Shown: piece by piece, positions 56,847-64,000 of the stretch
How the letters are laid out: each line of letters starts with the position of its first letter
Position numbering within the stretch: position 1 is the first letter of the stretch
Source of the DNA: Bactrocera neohumeralis
Taxonomy: Eukaryota; Arthropoda; Insecta; Diptera; Tephritidae
Assembly: GCF_024586455.1 (NCBI RefSeq)
Contig: NW_026089624.1
Span: forward strand, 17,885,341-17,949,340
Direction of reading: 5' to 3'
DNA length: 64,000 bases
Notes under the pieces: generated by a model
The model's database searches: none
Seen by the model: the letters and a program-made list of their open reading frames with translations, nothing else
Told to the model about the DNA's origin: nothing
Position numbers and translations under genes: made by a program

Positions 56847-59800
56847 ATGCCGAAAACAACCAGCAGTTGGAAGAAATGTGTTGCTGGCTGCAGCGAGGGA
56901 GGGAGAATATTCAGTTTTCCGAACAGTGGAACGGATCTCGAACGGTGAGTAAAAAACGTTAAATAGTGCAAAAAGTGTTTGTGAATTTGTTAAAATTTCG
57001 ATGAAATTAGTGTTTCGATTGTGCAATGAAAATAGTACTTTCGGATTGGATTGAATTTCCGTGTGTTTTTTAGTGTTATGTGCTGAACAAGTAGAGCGCG
57101 ACAGACTGCAAGCGACATCTGTCAAATATTAAAATACACACGTTCTTATGGACACAGTTATGTAGTCGTGCAGCTGCCTCAATAACTGTGTGTTTAAGAA
57201 CGTGTATATTTTAATATTTGACAAATGTCGCTTGCAGTCTGTCGCGCTCTACGTGTTCAGAGCTTAATTGTCAATTTGTTGCCATTGCCGTTAATTAACT
57301 AAATAAATTATTTTAAAGTAGTGATTTATCTTTGAATATTAATGATATTTATAAAAAAAAATCGTACTTTAAAATATTCATTAAATATGCACTTTTTGCA
57401 CTATTATTATTATTATTATACATATTTTATGATTTTATATAACATTTCGTATTTTATTTTGTTTATTTTAATAGGCGTAAATGTTAGCTCAAACGTTTAG
57501 GTGTTTTTGAAGATCAAAATGAAAAAACACCTAAACACATTTTTGCGTGTGAGCGGCATTTTTCTGAAGAAATGCATAACGCAAAAAAATTGCGTCCGAG
57601 AGCCGATCCGGATATAAATTTAATTATTGAGCCAATGTTTAACGCCCCAAATTCCTTTTTTGATAAATCTATTGAAATGGGCGTTGAAGATTCTTTTCTC
57701 CAAATGGAAGAATGCCTCAAATGCAAACGGTGCATCGAGGCAGCTGCTTCCGCTTTTAGAAAGAGAAGACCGCGATAATATTTTAGAGCCTCTGCCACTT
57801 CTTGAGGAGGAACTACTAAATAGTAATGAAAAAGCCGCGCAAACAGGTAGGGGTCCGACTGCAGGGACAGATAGAAAAAAAAATTGAGGGAAGAGAATGG
57901 GATTTTAAAAATAAAATTAGATGAAAAAGAGCAGGAAAATAGGAGTTTAAAAGCTCAGTTGGTCCAAATGGCTACTGAATTAGAAAGATGTAGGGAAATG
58001 TTAAGAAGTAGTTCATTTAAGGAAAAGTCAGATCCTCTTGAGATAGTTTGCAGCAAAGTTCCTCCTCAGTTAGGTGCTTGTATTAGGAGTAGTTTTCTTA
58101 ATAGTAATCGCCAAAGTCAAGGTCGGCGATATGATAGTTTTCTTAAAACTTTAGCTTTGGGTGTATGTTTTTTGTCACCAATCGCTTACCGCTACCTAAA
58201 GCACCAACTCAGTTTTCCCTCGGAAATTACGTTACATAATTTTGTCGCAGGTTGGCCTCGTTTCCCATGTTGCACCCAAAGCAGCATAAAGTCTTTACAA
58301 ATTAGGAGTAAGGGATTTTCTTCCGAACAAAAGTTCATATCAATTTCTTGTGATGAAATGTCACTGAAATGTCATTTGCAGTATGATAGGAAATTTGATA
58401 AGGTGATAGGTCTTGAAGATTATGGCGATGAAAATCGCACATCTAGAATAGCCACAACTGCAATGACCATAATGGTGCAAGGTATGGGTGGGGAAACTTG
58501 GTTCCACCTGTTAGCTTATTTCTTTATTAGAGGCTCATGTAAAGGGGATGTCCTCAAAAAATATATTCTTGAAGCCATTACCCAACTTCAAAATATAGGG
58601 CTAGTTCCTTGCCATTTTGTTTGTGACCAGGGTACCAATTTTCAAAATTTAGCCAATTTGTTAGGTGTTTCAATGTCACGGCCTTTTTTCAAGGTTTTTG
58701 TAAGGAAATATGTTTTTTTTACGATAGCCCCCATTTATTAAAATGTAGTCGAAACTGCTTACAAAATATGAAAAATAAAGTTGATTAGAAAAATAGTTGC
58801 GTATGTTGGTCAGATATAGTCCATTTTTATAAACAGGACTCTAAGTCGAGTTATCGGTGTGCGCATAAATTAACCGATGCTCATATTTACCCCAATACCT
58901 TTCAAAAAATGAAAGTTAAATTCGCGTTTCAAGTGTTAAGTAATACGGTCGCTTCAGGTATGCTTTCTTTTTACAGCCCGGGAGCCTTAAGCTCAAATAG
59001 TTTGAGCTTTATTAATACCGCGGATTTCGTTTCTTTTTTCAATAAATTATTCGATATTTTTAATAGTAGTTTCACTGAGGCCATTGTACCCACTAAAAAA
59101 GTTTTTATAAGTTCCCCAGAGCAAAATCAGTTTTTAGATGAGGCAGAAAAAGTTTTAAAAACAATTCGGGTCGTAGATGAGTTAGGAAACAACACAACAA
59201 ATAATTTCAATTTTATTAAGGGGTGGTTAATTAATATTAATAGTTTAAGACGATTGTGGCGATTGCTGTCACACTCAGGATTTCCTTACCTAAAGACAAG
59301 ACGACTATGTCAGAACAGCTTAGAGCATTTTTTTGGTCAGATTAGAAGTAGGGGAGGTTCTAGAGTTACACCTTTCATGTTCTCTAGTTTATTTAGGAAG
59401 TCGTGGGGTTTACGTTACGTAAATATCGTAACAAAAGGTAACTGTGAGCTGCCTTTAGAACCCGAAGCCACAGTTATTTCAGAACATAGCCATAATGTCC
59501 TTCTTAATGTGTGTGTAACCTTTCTTGACAGGATTTCCAGGGTTTACCACGGCCCGAACACTCCATTACTTTAGATAGTAGTTTAGAAATTAACTTTTTA
59601 AAGGAAAATGCTTTTAATTATTTTTGCAGCTACCTTTATTTGAAAATTTTTAAAATGCACACATGCCTTCTGCCATTACCTTGTTTAGGAGATGAAATTC
59701 CTTCTGATGAATTCATCTTCATACACCAAAATCAGATCGATAAATGCGACTTAGTGAAGCCGCTTCAAGAATTTGTTGCATTTATTAATAATTTAGAAAT

Positions 59801-60023
59801 AAAATTTGTGGAGGAATTTGACAGAAATTGTCACAGAATAGGATTAGGAGAAATTCTTTTTACTAAATTAAAAGATATTAGGCCCTTCTTGTGTTGTGAA
59901 GAGTGTGACCCAAAGGTAGTTATTGCTCTATTTATTAGAATTTATTTTGTGACACAATTTTTAAATAAAGATTTATCTTTACCCAATTTTAAGAATAAAA
60001 TTTTGTGTGTTTCACATTTGTAG
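56847..60023 (+). pseudogene. P-like (THAP) transposase gene, spliced and broken
   Basis: Exon from ATG 56847 to 56944 (after a ttttacag acceptor; donor GTGAGT at 56945) encodes WKKCVAGCSEGGRIFSFPNS, the first zinc-binding Cys pair of a THAP domain. The next exon starts at 57475 (acceptor ttaatag) with a stop directly after RRKC, where THAP domains have Trp, then FACERHFSEEMHNAKKLRPR. A coiled coil follows (57884-58060, LKIKLDEKEQENRSLKAQLV). The transposase core has DSFLKTLALGVCFLSP, ISISCDEMSLKC, KVIGLEDYGDENRTSR and HFVCDQGTNFQNL; after a frameshift near 58690, 58909-59574 has LKTRRLCQNSLEHFFGQIRS and RGGSRVTPFM. 59640-60023 is the tail. It belongs to the P/THAP9 family. The stop and several frame changes make it non-functional. 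Confidence 0.9.
57083..57260. mobile_element. Foldback MITE inside the THAP-gene intron
   Basis: 178 bp forming one long palindrome: ctgaacaagtagagcgcgac at the left matches the complement at the right (gtcgcgctctacgtgttcag), with arms of ~75 bp and a ~20-nt loop (gtagtcgtgcagctgcctca). It lies wholly inside the intron 56945-57474 and carries a few mismatches between arms. Confidence 0.85.
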
Positions 60024-60565
60024 TTTTTATTTTCCTTTTTTAGTGGTTGCAATGAGCCAAATATTTTATACTAAAATAAGATTTTTTAAGCAGATTCGCA
60101 TTAAGAGGCTCTAAAGTTAGAACGATAAGGATTAGAAAGTTTTTAATTACAAATTAGAATTTGGGGTTTAAATATTGGCATTTGTATATACGTTTATTTT
60201 TATAGTTTTAAGTATTATATTAAGATACTGTGATATGAAGTGATATTTTTTTTGTTATTCTTTTAATATTATTATATATGAACTGTTATCGTTTTGTTTT
60301 TTTTTCATTTTTTTATGTAAATATATTTTTAATGGGTGATATAGGCCTACTGGGGAACCGAGCACCCAAAAATAACTTCGGTGACGCGCCCTTTTGCGTA
60401 CCTCATAGGTGGTGTGGAAAATGTGAATTGGGTGTTTTATTTAAAATGCCCAAAAAATAGCTTTTTTTCTGATCTGGCTACAATGGAAAACGTTATGAAA
60501 AACGCTAATTTTGAAGTGCTCTCACACTGGAATAAGTTTAACATCCCTTTATTCCTGCCCGAAAC

Positions 60566-61170
60566 GAATACACGAAGTGTGTTTTCCCTTGCTCTCTCAT
60601 TGAGAGCAGCGACAACTTCAGAGTTACCATTAGGGGACATAATTTGCTTATTAATAATTAGTGTCAGTTGTTTATCAACTTTATCGTAATAATCAGCAAT
60701 CGATAGATTGCCTTGCCTCAAAATACTTAATTTCTTTTCTAAAACATACAACGGTCTCTTATCGGCGTATGTCTGATCCAACCTAGCGATTATTGCCTTA
60801 AAATTAAGAACCGTGTTAAAGGAAGAAAGGGATACTTTAGCTGAGTCTGTAATTTTATTTCTGAAAATTCCCATATCGACATAATATTTTTCTGAAGGTT
60901 CTTTATAATAGCTCATAGCAAAATGAGCTGCAGTGCGCCAAGCGGGATACGCTGAGGCTTCCCCTTTAAATCCTGGGAGGGATTTTATTAAATCTAAACT
61001 TAAATTATCTGAACTAACTGTAGGATCAATGCTTACCGGTAAGTTTCCCCGCTAGGTGGAATTAGCCGGTCAAGAGCTTGAGAAAGGCGGCAAATTTGCT
61101 CCGCCAATCTCTGCTTAATTTCTTCCTTGCTTTTTTTCGCTATTTCTATTACTTGTTCACGCGTAACACT
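60566..61170 (-). pseudogene. gypsy-2 Gag, N-terminal part
   Basis: ATG at 61170 (MSVTREQVIEIAKKSKEEIK) opens a short frame that stops near 61040. The main Gag then reads SLPGFKGEASAYPAWRTAAH, MSYYKEPSEKYYVDMGIFRN, FKAIIARLDQTYADKRPLYV, LEKKLSILRQGNLSIADYYD and ALNERARENTLRVFVSG. It ends at the P-like element. Two frames mean at least one indel near 61040. The C-terminal part is at 55886-56508. Confidence 0.88.
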
Positions 61171-61540
61171 CATTTTTAATCACGTAACTTATAAAACACA
61201 ATTTTCTTATTTCAAACCGAAACCATATGCCCTTTGAAAAGGCACTCCTAAAGCAAGGACTTGGGTGAAAATAATTCAAACTCTTTACAGGACAAATTAC
61301 TATGCTTTCAGCAATTTTTATAAAGAAACGAAAAAATCAAATTTAAGGAAGGAAATACTTAGATGCCAAATAAAATTAAATTTATTTTTTAAACTTTCGC
61401 TTTGATATTGAAATTTTTCACTAATAATAGCTCTTAATCACCACAAGAAATAATCTTGAATAATTACTTACAAATATTCTTTATGAAAATTCTTGGGTAT
61501 GTTGAGATCTGATGATTGAAGCGAGGATCGTTGAGCCCTT

Positions 61541-61600
61541 TAAATTTTATAATTCCTTGATAATTTTATAATTCGTTGATGATTTTATAATTCGTTGATG
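61541..61600. repeat. Short tandem repeat in gypsy-2 leader
   Basis: Three imperfect copies of a ttgatgattttataattcg unit of about 20 bp. Part of the untranslated leader between the PBS and Gag. Confidence 0.75.
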
Positions 61601-61690
61601 AGGTCCTTAGCCTGCCGGGCTATCCTTCGATTCGAAATTTATCCTTGTTGTAAAATCTGCTTACAATGAAGAATGATTGCTTTTTACGAC

Positions 61691-61710
61691 AGGCCACACG
61701 TTGGGCACTA
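61691..61710 (-). other. gypsy-2 candidate primer-binding site
   Basis: The minus strand reads TAGTGCCCAACGTGTGGCCT, resembling the tRNA-Lys-type primer sites of the gypsy group (GCCCAACGTG core). The 5' LTR would lie to the right from 61711, to about 62040; its outer border is not certain. Confidence 0.6.
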
Positions 61711-62040
61711 ATTAAAAAAACAGAGACTTTCTCACTTCGGCAATCACCTTTATTCTGATTCTTTTTCTGATTCGATACAATTTCTTTTGCTTAAAAAACT
61801 AAGCCTACCAAGCCTACGCAAATACAAAGTGGAAATAAACAGGTTGTTGTTGATGGTCAGGTATGCGATCAGCGGACGCTTTCCATAGATTTAGTTACCG
61901 CAAGTTGATGTCGCTTAGCGTGCCGTGTGCAAACTTTTCAACGCAGCATGCCATTATCATACCTTTTTGAAGGTCATCCGCAATAAATGTTCGGGCAATA
62001 TCAATTGCTAATTGTTGTTGTAGGGTGTCATTTACATATA
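61711..62040 (-). repeat. Probable gypsy-2 5' LTR
   Basis: Placed from the primer site on its left. Read on the minus strand it would end in TTTTTTTAAT. No partner LTR exists in the window, so length and right border are a guess. Confidence 0.35.
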
Positions 62041-62159
62041 TGATTTTCTTTTAGAATTACTACAGCTAAGCGTAATTAGATTATGAATGGTAATAATGAA
62101 GAAAAAGACACGAGCGGATTCAATGATGCCTTTAGGGGAGTTGAGATGAGGGTCGATCC

Positions 62160-62950
62160 ACTAACTTATATATGTATTACTAACCGTTGATGTAGCAAAT
62201 TCCTCGCATTTTGGTTTCCCGTCCAATTCGAAAGCTGCAGCTAATGTTCTTATGGGTAAGGGGGAAGCAATTTCAGCTTGGGCATTGACGATTTCTTCGT
62301 GAGTCAGTAGGCATACTGATTGGTGAACTTTACGAATTAGCACCTTGCCTTTGCAACCGTTCTTTTGTTGGGCCATTTCTTCGTTTTTTTGAATTATCTG
62401 AAAAGACAATAAGGCTTAAATGATGCTTAAACAACAATTACTAAACAATAATTTCTCTTTGTAATGATGAATACTTATAGAATAAAAACTTTTATAGACA
62501 TAAACTTACATTTTCTTTCATAAAGCTGTACTTCTTCTTTTACATATTACGAACTCTTGAAGTCAATTCTTCTAGTTGGGTTGAAATAGTTTTGAATATG
62601 TTAAAACCCACTGAAAATAAAGAACACATTTTTAGGAAATATATTTTTGAAAAGTGTGGTATTACCGTTTCCATCTACAAGCAAATTGCTTACATTTTGC
62701 TTTGAGAAGCTTGCCTCTGAGGTTTAGCAACCAGAAATACTTCTTCGTTTTAATGTCAATTGTTCTACAATAACAAATGCGTAAAAATAATTTGAAAACG
62801 AAAACGACAATTTTATATGTACCGTTTATGGGAGTCGAAGACGTTGTTGGGCATTCCTCTAAATCAATTTCAAAGAATAGCGCTGGTGAATCCATCTGAT
62901 TGAGCAATAAAAATTTGGCAGCATCAACATTTTTTTTAATAACTTAACCT
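62160..62950 (-). other. Unassigned, apparently spliced reading region
   Basis: Minus-strand open stretches with matching splice signals. 62823-62942 reads NVDAAKFLLLNQMDSPALFF and EIDLEECPTTSSTPIN with donor cgGTACAT. ~62760-62690 reads VFLVAKPQRQASQSK. ~62605-62530 reads FNIFKTISTQLEELTSRVRN, a probable coiled coil. 62209-62401, after a ttttcag acceptor, reads NEEMAQQKNGCKGKVLIRKV, HQSVCLLTHEEIVNAQAEIA, SPLPIRTLAAAFELDGKPKC with donor acgGTTAGT. The phases do not all join without single-base shifts, so it may be a decayed gene or an error-containing one. The last exon's end is repeated at 41955-42003. No function assigned. Confidence 0.4.
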
Positions 62951-62984
62951 AATAAAATAAAATGCCGTCGGTAAAATAAAGTAA

Positions 62985-63290
62985 TCTTATATATAAAATA
63001 ACGCCTTTTTTGTATGTCCGGGCATTACGCCCGAACCACAGCATGGAAAGGCGTGAACATTCGCACGGGTATTCCCTTAGTCCTGGAGAAGGTCCCAACG
63101 GCGGCATTTTTTGCAATTTCGTAATTTATGTCTATATTTATAACTCAAGAATGACACGCTATTAATCTACAATTGCTTCTTGAAGCAAATTCAAAGTTAT
63201 TGTTAAATTCATCCTGAATTAGTTAAAATCATTATTATGTAATACATTTTGAAATGTTGTACAAAATTTACCTATCATCAAACATTCCTT
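62985..63290. other. Intergenic repeat debris
   Basis: 62990-63100 (acgcctttttt...gtccgggcattacgcccga...gcatggaaaggcgtgaacattcg) looks like a dispersed-repeat end, with a gggcattacgccc palindrome. Nothing coding. Confidence 0.4.
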
Positions 63291-63293
63291 AAG

Positions 63294-64000
63294 GGAGTAT
63301 TCTCATGTAATCACTTCGAAAAATCGATTTTTTTATATTTTGACAGTAAAAAATTCAGACTGAAATTCATAGTATTTGATAAGTTACAGCTCATAGTCGC
63401 CGACGTCTCGTAGGCGACTGTCAACCAGGCGCCATGACAAGTCTGCAGCTGCTACGTTTCTAAACGCATTTTTCTCGAATCATCATTTTCTGAAACTGTC
63501 ATGGTCCTAAAAAAAGAAGTATTCAACCGATTGCTTTAAAATTTACATATGTTCTCCTACTCATTTATAGTTATCGTCCCTACCAGAATTGTTTATTTTC
63601 GAAAATATTTTAAAATTTTGTTAAGCAATTTTTAACCAAAAAAATCAAGATTTCCGTGACTTTTTTTTGAAGTTCGACATTTTTTTTTTTAATGAAATTG
63701 ATTATATTTGGTAGGGACGATAGCCGCAGAACTACTGGATAATAATCCATTCGATATTTTATTTTAGACAACATGAACAACCGCTATCACCATGACCAGT
63801 GAACTAATTTTTTTTGTTGGGGACTACTTTAATTTAAAAACAAAATATATTAAAAATGTAAGAACGAAAAAAAAATTTTTTTGTACATTTCAAAATACAA
63901 ATAAAAATATATTAAAAAATTTAAACTGTTGAATTTTGTTGTCGCATAAAAAAATTTTCTTAAAAAGTGGTAAAATGTAAGCGTTCACATGAGAGTACCC
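63294..64000. mobile_element. Terminal-inverted-repeat element reaching the window end
   Basis: The left end gggagtattctcatgtaatc (63294 onward) is inverted at the right end (…gcgttcacatgagagtaccc, to 64000). Inner inverted pairs include atcgtccctacca (63572) and tggtagggacgat (63709). ccttaa precedes the left end, so a TTAA duplication is possible. No coding, hence non-autonomous. Confidence 0.65.

Larger units (their letters stand above)
56517..60557 (+). mobile_element. P-like element (4,041 bp) with 8-bp target duplication
   Basis: The direct repeat CCCGAAAC at 56509-56516 and 60558-60565 brackets the element; 8 bp is the P-superfamily duplication length. Terminal inverted repeats: CAGAGATAAAGAGATGTTTA (left) and CAGGAATAAAGGGATGTTAA (right, reverse complement). 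A plus-strand THAP-type transposase gene fills it. The gag frame of gypsy-2 reads through once the element and one duplication are removed, confirming the borders. Confidence 0.95.
53472..61710 (-). mobile_element. gypsy-2: gypsy-lineage Ty3 element split by a P-like element
   Basis: Minus-strand order from right: candidate PBS (61691-61710), leader, gag (61170 to ~60566 and 56508 to ~55890), protease (~55810), RT (54608-55537), RNase H end, integrase (to ~53475). The 3' end (env, 3' LTR) is missing where copy B of the P-like remnant begins. The gag is interrupted by the 56517-60557 element. The coding suggests a relative of the gypsy/Springer lineage. Confidence 0.9.

Overview
The window is AT-rich, transposon-dense animal DNA from an insect, most likely a dipteran. 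Splice-like introns, LINE, LTR, P, Transib, PIF and Tc1/mariner families, and two dispersed repeats of the type common in fly genomes (42.4-43.5 kb and 35.1-36.4 kb) point to a higher fly, probably a tephritid fruit fly; the species is inference. I see no convincing intact host gene, rRNA, tRNA or CRISPR array. Almost everything readable is a mobile element, and most elements are nested inside one another.

Layout. 0-3.3 kb holds no gene, only a 200-bp foldback and a TTAA-flanked MITE. 3.35-18.5 kb is a decayed minus-strand errantivirus-like Ty3/gypsy element (env remnant, integrase, RNase H | RT, protease, gag, candidate PBS). It is split by a complete 9.7-kb BEL/Pao element (5786-15479) flanked by the 5-bp duplication TTTAG. 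This BEL element carries an extra GC-rich zinc-knuckle ORF between pol and the 3' LTR and a 2.65-kb leader built from repeated modules. A mariner remnant sits in the gypsy leader. 18.7-19.2 kb is an R1-like LINE tail. 19.4-21.65 kb is a broken gene of a protein family I know only as multicopy and uncharacterised.

21.7-34.0 kb is a three-level nest. A plus-strand mag-like Ty3/gypsy element is interrupted by a Transib transposon (24189-32998; target duplication CGCCG; ends resembling RAG recombination signals), which is interrupted by a full-length I-clade LINE (24829-30454; 14-bp target duplication). A 100-N assembly gap follows inside the mag integrase.

34.1-41.05 kb contains a MADF-gene remnant and clusters of GTAACAAAT-like motifs, probably one unrecognised transposon, interrupted by a dispersed repeat with a 154-bp tandem array and by a 3.7-kb internally deleted BEL/Pao copy (TSD ATGTT). 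41-53.5 kb holds two related P-like remnants, a dispersed repeat, a palindrome, a tandem MITE pair, a PIF/Harbinger MITE that keeps a transposase N-terminus, an RTE-like LINE with two more fragments, and Tc1 fragments. 53.5-61.7 kb is a second gypsy-lineage element on the minus strand, whose gag is interrupted by a complete 4,041-bp P-like element (8-bp TSD CCCGAAAC) with a THAP-type transposase pseudogene. 62.2-62.95 kb has an unassigned, apparently spliced reading region, and 63.3-64.0 kb a terminal-inverted-repeat element running to the window edge.

The genes do not form a pathway. They are independent transposition modules, and target-site duplications plus split reading frames give their relative order of arrival.
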